From positions 1-14,793 of the forward strand of contig CAJUBR010000067.1 of NCBI GenBank assembly GCA_910584695.1: a DNA stretch of 14,793 nucleotides, given 5' to 3'. Numbering within the stretch: position 1 is the stretch's first letter; every line of letters begins with the position of its first letter. This DNA comes from an uncultured Lachnospiraceae bacterium. GTDB taxonomy: Bacteria > Bacillota > Clostridia > Lachnospirales > Lachnospiraceae. Under the pieces are notes generated by a model. It had not been told where the DNA came from and made no database searches. It worked only from the letters and a program-made list of their open reading frames with translations. This document shows positions 5,310 to 12,861 of this stretch, one piece after another. The position numbers and the translations under genes are program-made.

Positions 5310-7158
5310 AGCAGACACCTCCCCCAAATTTGGCAGCTCCACAGCCGGAACACTGTTCCCGACAGTTTGGTGTGATGATCCCCTGCTTCGCCTTTTCCCA
5401 TTCAGAAGCCAGAAAGCGTTTTGTTACACCGATATCAATAAAATCCCAAGGTAAGATTTCATCCAAACTCCTTTCCCTTGTTGTGTAAAAGGGAATGGAA
5501 ATTCCATTCTTTTCAAAAGCTGCCATCCATTTATCATTGTCAAAAAATTCTGTCCATGAATCAAAGATACAACCGCTTTGATAGGCATCATAAATGACTC
5601 TGGAAAGTTTTCTATCACCTCTGGCAAACACCCCCTCCAAAACAGATACATACGACTCATGATACGTATATTTCATGGATTTAAAATTGAGCTGCTGTCG
5701 GAAGGTATCCTTTACATGGTGTGCACGTTTTATATAGGTCTCACCGTCTAACATCGGTGCCCACTGGAATGGGGTAAATGGCTTGGGCACAAAAAAGGAG
5801 GAAGAAGCTGTAATGGATATTTTACCATTCCGTTCCTCTTTTGGAATGGAATAATAGGCCTCTGCCACCGTTTCACAAAGCTTTGGAATTCCTTTGGCAT
5901 CTTCATCGGTTTCGGTAGGCAGTCCTAACATAAAGTAAAATTTTACTTTATTCCAGCCGCCTTTAAAGGCCTGCATGGCACCATTTAAAATCACTTCCTC
6001 TGTCAGCCCCTTATTGATCACATCACGCAGGCGCTGAGTTCCTGCTTCCGGTGCAAATGTTAATGAACTCTTTTTAATATCCTGCACCTTTTTCATAACA
6101 TCCAGAGAAAATGCATCAATTCGCAAAGATGGCAGGGAAATATTTACATCATGGTTGCCAATCTCATCAATCAAAAAATAAGTCAGTTCTTTTAAGCATT
6201 CATAATCAGAAGAACTAAGGGAACTCAATGAAATCTCTTCCTGTCCGGTAGATTTTATCATTTCTCTTGCATATTGTTTTAATGTCTCTACATTTTTCTG
6301 CCTTGTGGGACGATAAATCATTCCAGCCTGACAAAAACGGCATCCTCTGATACACCCGCGCATAATTTCAAGGGTAACCCTGTCCTGTGTCACCCTGATA
6401 TGCGGAACCAATGGTTTAGACGGATAAGGTGCTTTATCAAAGTCCAGAACAATTTCTTTTGTTATCGTTTTTGGAACACCCTCCCTTGCCGGTTCAAATG
6501 CTTCTAATGTTCCATCTGCCTTGTAAGTCGTTTTATACATAGACGGTACATACATGCCCGGTATCTTTGAAATCTGGTAAAGAATTTCCTCACGGGAAAT
6601 ATTCTGTTTTTTCAATTCCTTATATAATTCAAATACATCATGATAACGTGTTTCACCTTCACCAATATAAAACACATCAAAAAATTCAGCAATCGGTTCA
6701 GGATTATACGCACAAGGTCCTCCGCCAAACACAAACGGATCCTCTAAGGTACGGTCCTTTGCCCAAATGGGAATACCAGAGAGCTCTAAAATCTGTAAAA
6801 TATTGGTATAACACATCTCATACTGGAGCGTAATTCCTAAAAAATCAAACTCCTTAACAGGGGTCTGGGTTTCCAGTGAAAACAGAGGAATGTTCTGTTC
6901 CCTCATAATCTTATCCAGATCCGGCCACGGGGAATACACACGTTCACAATACGCATCTTCTCTTTTGTTTATCATATCATAAAGTATCTGAATTCCCAGA
7001 TGGCTCATCCCGATTTCATAAACATCCGGAAAACACATACAAAACCGGATATTCACATCCTTCGGTTTTTTCTTTACCATATTTACTTCATTACCGATAT
7101 ATCTTGCCGGTTTCTCAACCTTCATCAGAATTTCATCTGAAAGTGCTAGCTTTGTCAT
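5293..7158 (-). CDS. B12-binding-type radical SAM protein (TIGR03960), unknown reaction
   Basis: A 621-residue radical SAM protein of the type always found with DUF2344. Residues about 35-200 form the N-terminal domain annotated in the family as B12-binding-like, though I see no canonical DxHxxG motif. The radical SAM cluster ligands are CIRGCRFC at C269, C273 and C276, followed by a conserved core (ISLPSLRID, LTFAPEAGTQRLRDVINKG, FYFMLGLPTE). The C-terminus has a further cysteine group, NCREQCSGCGAAKFGGGVC (C599, C603, C606, C616), which may hold a second metal site. AAGGAG precedes the ATG. The substrate is unknown; its usual position among RNase G, L21, L27 and Obg genes hints at RNA or ribosome modification, which is inference only. 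Confidence 0.93.
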   Translation of the reverse strand: MTKLALSDEILMKVEKPARYIGNEVNMVKKKPKDVNIRFCMCFPDVYEIGMSHLGIQILYDMINKREDAYCERVYSPWPDLDKIMREQNIPLFSLETQTPVKEFDFLGITLQYEMCYTNILQILELSGIPIWAKDRTLEDPFVFGGGPCAYNPEPIAEFFDVFYIGEGETRYHDVFELYKELKKQNISREEILYQISKIPGMYVPSMYKTTYKADGTLEAFEPAREGVPKTITKEIVLDFDKAPYPSKPLVPHIRVTQDRVTLEIMRGCIRGCRFCQAGMIYRPTRQKNVETLKQYAREMIKSTGQEEISLSSLSSSDYECLKELTYFLIDEIGNHDVNISLPSLRIDAFSLDVMKKVQDIKKSSLTFAPEAGTQRLRDVINKGLTEEVILNGAMQAFKGGWNKVKFYFMLGLPTETDEDAKGIPKLCETVAEAYYSIPKEERNGKISITASSSFFVPKPFTPFQWAPMLDGETYIKRAHHVKDTFRQQLNFKSMKYTYHESYVSVLEGVFARGDRKLSRVIYDAYQSGCIFDSWTEFFDNDKWMAAFEKNGISIPFYTTRERSLDEILPWDFIDIGVTKRFLASEWEKAKQGIITPNCREQCSGCGAAKFGGGVCFESKN

Positions 7159-7227
7159 AATTACTCCTTATTATTCCCCGTTTTCATTTAGAGAACATTT
7201 ATCATAAAATATTTTTGTGCAAAAAGG

Positions 7228-7623
7228 CTATTCCCCTATATTTATGTAAGTTTTGGTAAAATCCTTTACTTCTTCATACGCTTTTCGGACATAGCCCATC
7301 GCCTGTTTTACGGCCGGTTTTTCTTCCTCTAACTTTGTTATCTGGGTATTCATGTCATTCCAAGCCATAACAGCTCCTTTTTTTACATCCTGCCCCCCAT
7401 AGAGATAACAGGAAAACAGCAAAATACTAAGTAAAAACAAAAATACCTTTCCTTTAAAGGAAAATGTCCAGAAAGTGCCGCCATTCATCTCTCCCTGGAC
7501 TCCATCATATTCATAATAACCATATTTATAGGAATTGTCTACCTTTTTCCCACGAATTTCTTGTGTATTCATGGCATGCTGCTGCCGCAAATGCTCTCTT
7601 ACCTCGGAATACATCTCGTTCAA
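7228..7623 (-). CDS. Hypothetical single-pass membrane protein
   Basis: I do not recognise a family. The 131-residue product has a polar N-terminus of about 55 residues, one hydrophobic segment at about 58-76 (KVFLFLLSILLFSCYLYGG), and a C-terminal part rich in Glu and Lys (TKLEEEKPAVKQAMGYVRKAYEEVK) likely to be helical. By charge, the N-terminus could be cytoplasmic and the tail external. The start is TTG at 7623, with GGAG 8 bases upstream; the nearest ATG is three codons in and lies too far from that site. It is placed 69 bases before the radical SAM gene, so they may share a transcript. Confidence 0.7.
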   Translation of the reverse strand: MNEMYSEVREHLRQQHAMNTQEIRGKKVDNSYKYGYYEYDGVQGEMNGGTFWTFSFKGKVFLFLLSILLFSCYLYGGQDVKKGAVMAWNDMNTQITKLEEEKPAVKQAMGYVRKAYEEVKDFTKTYINIGE

Positions 7624-7655
7624 TTTATCTTCTCCAAAAGCTTGCTTACCTTATT

Positions 7656-7696
7656 ATATGACAGGATAGAGAAATTATATTCCAGTCATATCCTGT
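7656..7696. repeat. Overlapping inverted repeats between the TfoX-C gene and the membrane-protein gene
   Basis: ATATGAC at 7656-7662 is inverted at 7685-7691, and the overlapping ACAGGATA at 7661-7668 is inverted at 7689-7696. The two stems share bases, so only one can form at a time. There is no T-run after them on the minus strand, so a role as terminator is weak. Confidence 0.4.
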
Positions 7697-7718
7697 TTCT
7701 TTCCTGTTCATACTGTCA

Positions 7719-7976
7719 TTACTTTTTATGCCAGTTATAAAATTCTTTTAATTCAGCTTTTCGTTCTTCTGATAGCAAAGTTTTTTTCACTCCACAGATG
7801 GCACCCTCTAATGCCAGCAGTCTATGGATACAGGCAGATGCATCCCGTTCCTGTATTTTTAACCAAGCCTGTTCTGTTCCGATTTCCTTTAATTCTTCAT
7901 ACGTATAAATTCCCACGTCATTTAACTGACGTTCTACCTCTTTTCCGATATTGGGCAGTTTAGACAGTTCACCCAT
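7719..7976 (-). CDS. Stand-alone TfoX C-terminal domain protein
   Basis: An 85-residue protein matching the TfoX/Sxy C-terminal domain: LPNIGKEVERQLNDVGIYTYEELKEIG at the start, a helix-hairpin-helix-like layout, then IHRLLALEGAICGVKKTLL. In proteobacteria this domain is fused to a TfoX N-domain and acts in competence control; in Firmicutes it often stands alone and its role is unknown, so a competence function should not be assumed. GGAGG lies 8 bases before the ATG. It follows the Nudix gene by 39 bases and is probably co-transcribed with it. Confidence 0.88.
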   Translation of the reverse strand: MGELSKLPNIGKEVERQLNDVGIYTYEELKEIGTEQAWLKIQERDASACIHRLLALEGAICGVKKTLLSEERKAELKEFYNWHKK

Positions 7977-8015
7977 TCTAGAATCCTCCTTTAAAAATTA
8001 AAAAAGACTGCGGAA

Positions 8016-8648
8016 TTAATCAAATTGCACCTGCCAGTTTTTATCATGGTAAGCCTCAAAACACATTTTTATCTGCTCCCTGTTGCATTTTTCTTCTGCG
8101 AGAAAAGGCAATTGATCTAAGGAAAAATAATCATAACCGATTGTTTCAATATTTTCCGAAAAGGACCCCCCTACTACATTACAGAGTAAAAATATCTTAC
8201 AAACACCGTACGCATAGATTGGAAGATTGTGCTTGTTCCGGTCTTGTATTGCAATAACACGTTCTACCGTTACGTCAAGTCCGGCTTCTTCCTTTACTTC
8301 TTTTATTGTATTGGATGTAACTGACTCTAAAACATCCACCCAGCCTCCCGGCATAGACCATGTACCGTTTTTCTCATGCACCAGTAGTATTTTGTCCTCA
8401 CGAAAGATTGCCCCCCGGGTATCCAGCTTCGGTGTTTGGTATCCTTCTTCATTACAAAACAGTGTCTTTACTTTTTCCTTTGAAATTTCCGTTTGATAGC
8501 TTAACATTTCTGCAGAGAGATTCCGTAGCTGCTGATACCGTTCAATATCATAAGCATCCTTTGCATAGGCTAATCCGCATTGAGCAATACTTTGCAATTC
8601 CATTGCCCACGTAAGCCATGGTTCCCTTAACAATATATCTTCCTTCAT
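8016..8648 (-). CDS. Nudix hydrolase with N-terminal Nudix_N_2-type domain
   Basis: Predicted metal-dependent hydrolase of nucleoside diphosphate-linked substrates, probably of the ADP-ribose pyrophosphatase-like group. The 210-residue protein has an N-terminal helical domain (about 8-68, WLTWAMELQSIAQCGLAYAKDAYDIERY) typical of the Nudix_N_2 type, then the Nudix fold beginning TRGAIFREDKILLVHEKNGTWSMPGGW. The Nudix box spans G102 to L124 and reads G-x5-E-x7-KEVKEEAGL, with Lys116 where the general consensus has Arg; the metal-binding glutamates are kept (E117, E120, E121). To my knowledge the Lys is common in this subfamily, so activity is expected. ATG at 8648 follows AAGGTG. The exact substrate cannot be told from sequence. 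Confidence 0.9.
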   Translation of the reverse strand: MKEDILLREPWLTWAMELQSIAQCGLAYAKDAYDIERYQQLRNLSAEMLSYQTEISKEKVKTLFCNEEGYQTPKLDTRGAIFREDKILLVHEKNGTWSMPGGWVDVLESVTSNTIKEVKEEAGLDVTVERVIAIQDRNKHNLPIYAYGVCKIFLLCNVVGGSFSENIETIGYDYFSLDQLPFLAEEKCNREQIKMCFEAYHDKNWQVQFD

Positions 8649-8692
8649 CCTGCACCTTCTAAAACCCTTTTTCCTGACAAAACGCTTTAAAA

Positions 8693-8790
8693 GTCAATAA
8701 CCCCGCAGCAAGCTACGAGGTATTTGACCCTTGCGGCATTCGCCAAATGGACATGCGGGCATGTCCGCTTGACTCATTGCTCGCGGGAAT
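8693..8790 (-). repeat. Hairpin-rich intergenic repeat element (family member A)
   Basis: Between the membrane-protein gene and the Nudix gene. The arms 8693-8709 and 8712-8728 form a 17-position stem that pairs almost fully in minus-strand RNA: two G-U wobbles and one 2-base mismatch, capped by CUUG and followed by TTTT. On the plus strand those wobbles become C-A mismatches, so the structure fits minus-strand transcription, where it may act as a terminator for the gene ending at 8796. A second palindrome, GGACATGC/GCATGTCC, sits at 8749-8766, and GGC-GAAU-GCC at 8744-8735. Related sequence occurs at 12862-12919 and, inverted, at 11511-11542. Confidence 0.6.
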
Positions 8791-8795
8791 AAATG

Positions 8796-9185
8796 TTACT
8801 CAATCCAATCGCAATGCCTTTGAATCGCATCTAAGATCATATCAACTGTTTTTTTGTTTATATATTTTAACTTTGAACTGTCACCCACCTGTTTCCCATT
8901 CTCATCATAAAATGACATAATTGTTGGGCGGGTTATAGTCTTCATAACAGTAAGTCCTATGCTTTTTACTTTGGTCAAATCAATCATAAAGTATCCTGCT
9001 GCCCAGTCTTTAATAAAAAGTATATTGTCTGCCAGATAACCATTCGGAAAATCTGCTACATGCCTTCCGGCAAATTTAGCATCAATCTCTTCACTTTTTC
9101 TATTGGCTTTCTTCCTATCATGTAAAAAAGCCGCCGTTAATATTACAAGCAAAACTACTACAATCACAAATCCTGTTGGTGTCAT
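8796..9185 (-). CDS. Hypothetical single-pass membrane protein
   Basis: No family recognised. The start is the ATG at 9185, with GGAGG 8 bases upstream; the frame is open 11 codons further, but only from an unsupported TTG overlapping the previous gene. The 129-residue product has one N-terminal membrane segment (about 4-22, TGFVIVVVLLVILTAAFL), a short basic linker (HDRKKANRK), and a soluble region with alternating hydrophobic residues (FIKDWAAGYFMIDLTKVKSIGL) ending in a helix. It may be a small beta-rich sensor or anchor domain, but this is only a shape impression. It follows the lipoprotein gene by 29 bases and is probably in its operon, which suggests that both act at the membrane surface. 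Confidence 0.7.
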   Translation of the reverse strand: MTPTGFVIVVVLLVILTAAFLHDRKKANRKSEEIDAKFAGRHVADFPNGYLADNILFIKDWAAGYFMIDLTKVKSIGLTVMKTITRPTIMSFYDENGKQVGDSSKLKYINKKTVDMILDAIQRHCDWIE

Positions 9186-9214
9186 AATCATATCCTCCGA
9201 ATTCGATTCTTTTA

Positions 9215-9889
9215 TCAATCATAAGCAAAATTAAAATGCCTGTACATCTCTACGCTTGTAACCTGAAACTCTGTTTCACCGGACTCCATATTTACTCCGT
9301 TCCCTTCTAAAGAATATGTATAATTTCCCTGAGCTGTTGTAAGATAAGAGAGACTGTTGCCCTGTTTCAGATATTCTTCCCTCTCATCCGGCTCTACCGA
9401 AATTCCCATTTCTTCAAATGCATCTACCGCCTGTTCAGGTGACAGAGTTGCAAAGTCATATCCATTAATGAAAACACTCTCACTATTTCTACCAGTTCGG
9501 TAAAAATCACTGGTCATTGAATACCGAATCCCTGCAACTTTACATTTCTTTAAAGGAGCAGGAGAACCGGTTTTATCGTTATAAAGCCATACATAAAGAT
9601 GGGTAGGCTCCGCTTTACCCTCGTCATTTACCCGTCCGATGCAATAGCTTGAGTGATCCAACGTATTCGCATCCATTGTCGTGCTTTCAACATCAACAAC
9701 GGTGCCACTTATTTCACATAATGTCAGGCCACCATCTAATATAGTTTGTACCGTGTCACCAATCGTAAATGATGCATCGTCAATCGTTACGGATGGAAGA
9801 ATCGCTCGTCCAGAGCATCCCGTTAATAGTAACATGGAAACGGTTGCCATAAAAAGTATCTGTGTTATCCTTTTCGACTGCTTTTTCAT
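9215..9889 (-). CDS. Hypothetical lipoprotein
   Basis: A 224-residue exported lipoprotein of unknown function. The N-terminus has a basic start (MKKQSKR), a hydrophobic core and a clear lipobox, LTGC, with the lipidated cysteine at residue 25; it would be anchored on the outer face of the membrane. The rest is soluble and mostly beta-like (SFTIGDTVQTILDGGLTLCE, GRVNDEGKAEPTHLYVWLYN). The C-terminal VTSVEMYRHFNF has no motif I recognise. The ATG at 9889 follows AGGGA, and a consensus promoter lies 50 bases upstream. It heads a two-gene unit with the membrane protein at 8796-9185. Confidence 0.8.
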   Translation of the reverse strand: MKKQSKRITQILFMATVSMLLLTGCSGRAILPSVTIDDASFTIGDTVQTILDGGLTLCEISGTVVDVESTTMDANTLDHSSYCIGRVNDEGKAEPTHLYVWLYNDKTGSPAPLKKCKVAGIRYSMTSDFYRTGRNSESVFINGYDFATLSPEQAVDAFEEMGISVEPDEREEYLKQGNSLSYLTTAQGNYTYSLEGNGVNMESGETEFQVTSVEMYRHFNFAYD

Positions 9890-9938
9890 TCTTTAAATCC
9901 CTGCTTTTCTAAATTATTTTCTTACTTTTTGTACATTG

Positions 9939-9967
9939 ATAATAAGATAAGGGATTCTTTGTGTCAA
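9939..9967 (-). promoter_or_regulatory. Sigma-A promoter of the lipoprotein operon
   Basis: TTGACA (9967-9962), 17 bases, then TATTAT (9944-9939) on the minus strand. The transcript would start about 40 bases before the lipoprotein ATG. The rest of the 183-base gap between the PFL stop codon and this gene is AT-rich; I see no GC-rich terminator for the PFL operon there. Confidence 0.8.
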
Positions 9968-10072
9968 GACGTTGCTTCGCCCTTTTCCTCCAATGACTAT
10001 TTTTTGCACAAAATAACTATTGTTGGATAAAGACCCTATCAATTTAGCTTATTAATTAAATATCTGATAAAA

Positions 10073-11437
10073 TTAATTTTTAAAACTATGAATTGGTGCC
10101 GGAATCCTTCCGCCACGATTGATAAATGCGTCACAACTGTATTCGTTTACTTTCATGATTGGAGCATAACCTAAAAGTCCGCCAAATTCTAACGTATCAC
10201 CGGCTTTTTTACCCACAGCCGGAATAATACGGACTGCCGTTGTCTTCTGGTTTACCATACCGATTGCCATCTCATCCGCAATAATACCGGAAATGGTAGT
10301 TGCTTTTGTATCTCCCGGTATGGCAATCATGTCAAGCCCCACAGAACAGACACAGGTCATTGCCTCTAACTTTTCCAAGGTAAGGGCTCCGCATGCTGCT
10401 GCATCAATCATTCTCTGATCCTCTGAAACCGGAATAAATGCACCACTAAGACCACCCACATAAGAAGATGCCATTACGCCGCCTTTTTTTACCTGGTCAT
10501 TTAGCAGGGCAAGAGCTGCAGTTGTACCAGGGGCACCTGCATATTCCAGACCAATTTCCTCCAAAATCTCACCGACACTGTCTCCGACTGCCGGAGTCGG
10601 GGCAAGGGATAAATCTATAATTCCAAATGGCACACCGAGACGCTTGGATGCCTCTTTTGCAACCAACTGTCCTACACGGGTTACCTTAAATGCCGTTTTT
10701 TTAATCGTTTCACAAAGAACCTCAAAATTTTCACCGCGTACCTGCTCCAAGGCACGTTTTACAACACCCGGTCCGGATACCCCTACATTTATGATCCGGT
10801 CTGCTTCCGTCACTCCGTGAAAAGCTCCCGCCATAAACGGATTATCATCCGGTGCATTACAAAATACCACAAATTTGGCAGGACCGATGCAGTCCCTGTC
10901 GGCGGTTAACTTAGCACTTTCTTTTACAATCTCACCAATCAATTTTACCGCATCCATATTGATACCGGTTTTTGTGGAACCTACATTGACACTGCTGCAA
11001 ACAAAATCTGTTACATTAAGTGCGTCCGGAATGGAGCGGATTAACATCTCATCATATGGAGTCATTCCTTTGGAAACTAATGCAGAATAACCGCCGATAA
11101 AGTTAACGCCTACCTTTTTTGCTGCTTCATCTAATGTTTTTGCAATCTCTACATAATCCCCACTGGATTTACAGCAAGCACTTCCGATCATTGCAATCGG
11201 GGTCAGAGAAATCCGTTTATTTACAATCGGGATCCCGAATTCCGTCTCTAGTTCCTTGCCTACTTTTACCAAATCTCTTGCTGATGTTGTAATTTTCTCA
11301 TACACCTTATCACAGGTTGTCCTTAAATCCTCCGAAATACAGTCCAGTAAGGATATTCCCATGGTAATTGTGCGGACATCGAGATTCTCCTCATGAATCA
11401 TCGCATTTGTTTCCATTACTTCGTTTATATTAATCAT
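10073..11437 (-). CDS. PFL family protein (UPF0210/DUF711)
   Basis: Member of the UPF0210/DUF711 family, which is related to glycyl-radical (pyruvate formate-lyase) folds by structure but has no established reaction. The 454-residue length and sequence are typical: the N-terminal MENxxI-like MININEVMETNAMIHEENLDVRTITMGISL, the segment IAMIGSACC, SVNVGSTKTGINMDAV, FHGVTEADRIINVGVSGPGVVKRAL and the C-terminal INRGGRIPAPIHSFKN. I see no RVxGY-type glycyl-radical motif, so radical catalysis is not supported. AGAGGA precedes the ATG. It follows the ACT-domain gene, the same pairing known elsewhere in Firmicutes (for example SP0238-SP0239 in pneumococcus), which points to a joint role, perhaps with ligand sensing by ACT. 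Confidence 0.93.
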   Translation of the reverse strand: MININEVMETNAMIHEENLDVRTITMGISLLDCISEDLRTTCDKVYEKITTSARDLVKVGKELETEFGIPIVNKRISLTPIAMIGSACCKSSGDYVEIAKTLDEAAKKVGVNFIGGYSALVSKGMTPYDEMLIRSIPDALNVTDFVCSSVNVGSTKTGINMDAVKLIGEIVKESAKLTADRDCIGPAKFVVFCNAPDDNPFMAGAFHGVTEADRIINVGVSGPGVVKRALEQVRGENFEVLCETIKKTAFKVTRVGQLVAKEASKRLGVPFGIIDLSLAPTPAVGDSVGEILEEIGLEYAGAPGTTAALALLNDQVKKGGVMASSYVGGLSGAFIPVSEDQRMIDAAACGALTLEKLEAMTCVCSVGLDMIAIPGDTKATTISGIIADEMAIGMVNQKTTAVRIIPAVGKKAGDTLEFGGLLGYAPIMKVNEYSCDAFINRGGRIPAPIHSFKN

Positions 11438-11510
11438 CTTTTTTTCCTCTTATATTTTTTATTTCCAGAGGGAACGAGCCAAAGTTACACTCTTTAGAGC
11501 AATTCAAATT

Positions 11511-11542
11511 TGACACCTCGTTGCCTGTGGTAAAATATTGAC
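11511..11542. repeat. Degenerate, inverted copy of the intergenic repeat (family member D)
   Basis: In the 129-base gap between the ACT and PFL genes, ACCTCG at 11515-11520 and TATTGAC at 11536-11542 have nearly the same spacing as in the minus strand of element A at 8693-8728 (28 against 29 bases end to end). The hairpin itself is poorly kept. Assignment to the same family is inference from these shared blocks. Confidence 0.35.
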
Positions 11543-11566
11543 TGATTGTGGCTTTTGCAAAACTCC

Positions 11567-11839
11567 CTATAATCTATGCATCATATCAAAGATTTCTTCC
11601 TGCTGTAAGGTAATCGTAACACCAATTTCATCCCCAATCTGTTTCAGTTCGGAAGCAATTGTTGCAAAATCCTTTTGTGAGTCCTGAATATTTACAATCA
11701 TAATCATGTTAAACCAATCCTCCACAATGGTCTGTGCAATATCTAAAATGTTAATCTGATTGCCTGCCAGATACTTACAGACATTAAAAATAATCCCTAC
11801 CTTGTCTTTTCCTACTACTGAAATTACTGTTTTTTTCAT
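11567..11839 (-). CDS. ACT domain-containing protein (UPF0237)
   Basis: A 90-residue single ACT domain, a small ligand-binding regulatory fold that usually binds amino acids and forms dimers. The N-terminal strand VISVVGKDKVGIIFNVCKYLAGNQINILDI is the diagnostic part, followed by MIMIVNIQDS and the final QQEEIFDMMHRL typical of UPF0237. No enzyme domain is attached, so it must act through a partner. GAGGAGA lies before the ATG at 11839. The PFL protein is the next gene, a pairing conserved in Firmicutes, and walJ lies 58 bases upstream with no terminator between, so all three are probably one transcript. The bound ligand is unknown. Confidence 0.93.
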   Translation of the reverse strand: MKKTVISVVGKDKVGIIFNVCKYLAGNQINILDIAQTIVEDWFNMIMIVNIQDSQKDFATIASELKQIGDEIGVTITLQQEEIFDMMHRL

Positions 11840-11897
11840 AATGATATTCTCCTCATATCTTTTACTTTTACCTATAGCATTACAGCCAGTCCGGATA

Positions 11898-12695
11898 TCA
11901 GCACTCTATCAATGCGGAACATTGTTCCCTGCTTGCTACCATCATATTAAAGTCCCGGTAATCATTGCTGTATGCATTACCAAAAAGTTCCGTTTTGACT
12001 GCTTCAAATGCAAGCTCCGGATAATTATTTTCCTTACTTAAATGCCCTAAATAGATTCCCTTTATATGATCATTTAACAATGCCCGTACAAGCTGGCCAC
12101 CCCGCTCATTGGATAAATGTCCCTGTTTTCCCAAAATACGCTGTTTTAACGGATATGGGTATGGCCCCACTTCCAACATACGGATATCATGGTTTGCCTC
12201 AATCAGCATGGCATCCGCTCCGGAAAGAGTATCAACAATATGTTCATCAAAATCTCCTAAGTCTGTAGCTACAGAGACCTTTTTATCCCCATCACTCACC
12301 GTATAGCAAACCGGGTCTGCTGCATCATGCCAAGTACTCACAGGTTTGACCCACAAATCCTCTATCTGAAAGCTTTCCTCTGGATTCACTCCATGAAACA
12401 GGGAAAAATCTACTTTTCCAAGATTCTTATACCTGCTCACTGCCTCTAATGTTTTACTGGTTCCGTAAACCGGAATTCCATACTTTCTTAAAAATACGCC
12501 TAATCCGCCAATGTGATCGGAATGTTCATGAGTCACTAAAATCCCATCCAATTCCTCCGGTTTCACATCAATGCTATGTAATGCAGCCACCACCTTTTTC
12601 GTGCTGACTCCTACATCAATTAACAGATGTGTACGATTCGAACCGACATAGATACAATTGCCACTGCTTCCACTATATAAACTGCATAATCTCAT
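11898..12695 (-). CDS. walJ: MBL-fold metallohydrolase, WalJ/YycJ-like
   Basis: Metallo-beta-lactamase fold hydrolase of the YycJ/WalJ type, implicated in Firmicutes in DNA repair or cell-wall and division coordination. The protein is 265 residues: the N-terminal MRLCSLYSGSSGNCIYV is diagnostic, the metal motif is THEHSDH at 55-61, and further ligands are H123 (STWHDAADPV), D145 (VATDLGDF) and H218 (LGHLSKENN). I choose the ATG at 12695. A longer open frame reaches 12788, but its first part overlaps the promoter at 12747-12776, and the protein does not match the family there. In many Firmicutes walJ follows walRK; no such genes are seen here, so it is separated. It begins a unit with the ACT and PFL genes. 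Confidence 0.92.
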   Translation of the reverse strand: MRLCSLYSGSSGNCIYVGSNRTHLLIDVGVSTKKVVAALHSIDVKPEELDGILVTHEHSDHIGGLGVFLRKYGIPVYGTSKTLEAVSRYKNLGKVDFSLFHGVNPEESFQIEDLWVKPVSTWHDAADPVCYTVSDGDKKVSVATDLGDFDEHIVDTLSGADAMLIEANHDIRMLEVGPYPYPLKQRILGKQGHLSNERGGQLVRALLNDHIKGIYLGHLSKENNYPELAFEAVKTELFGNAYSNDYRDFNMMVASREQCSALIEC

Positions 12696-12746
12696 ATTTT
12701 TTCCCCATATTCCTACCAAAACTATCCTTTGTATCCAAACGCTGAC

Positions 12747-12776
12747 ATTATACCACATATAGTGATGCGGTTTCAA
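12747..12776 (-). promoter_or_regulatory. Sigma-A promoter of the walJ-ACT-PFL unit
   Basis: TTGAAA (12776-12771), 18 bases, then TATAAT (12752-12747) with an upstream TGG that makes an extended -10. Transcription would start near 12740, giving a leader of about 45 bases. Its position excludes the longer walJ start at 12788. Confidence 0.85.
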
Positions 12777-12793
12777 TAGGGAAATCATTTTAT

Positions 12794-12833
12794 CAAAAAA
12801 TAAAGTGCCTGAAAGATTGCTCTGTCAGACACT
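12794..12833 (-). terminator. Terminator between the 12961 gene and walJ
   Basis: In minus-strand RNA AGTGTCTGA (12833-12825) pairs with TCAGGCACT (12812-12804) through 9 positions, one a G-U wobble, around a 12-base loop. TTATTTTTTG follows. It lies just upstream of the walJ promoter and ends transcription of the preceding unit. Confidence 0.8.
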
Positions 12834-12861
12834 ATTAAAGTTAAAATACTTATTCGCTTAC

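Noticed and set aside
7719..7976. Evidence for natural competence from the TfoX domain
   Set aside because: Only the C-terminal domain is present; stand-alone copies in Firmicutes have no shown competence role and no com genes are in the window.
9186..9218. Upstream TTG start for the membrane protein at 8796-9185
   Set aside because: It would overlap the lipoprotein gene but has no binding site; GGAGG is correctly placed for the ATG at 9185.
9962..10000. Resemblance of GTCAAG...GCTTCGCCC upstream of the lipoprotein to the intergenic repeat family
   Set aside because: Only short, scattered matches, overlapping the -35 element of a good promoter; not above what chance would give.
12696..12788. 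Longer walJ start giving 31 extra N-terminal residues
   Set aside because: The promoter TTGAAA-18-TATAAT lies inside this stretch, so most of it is not transcribed from that promoter, and the family N-terminus begins at MRLCSLYSGS.
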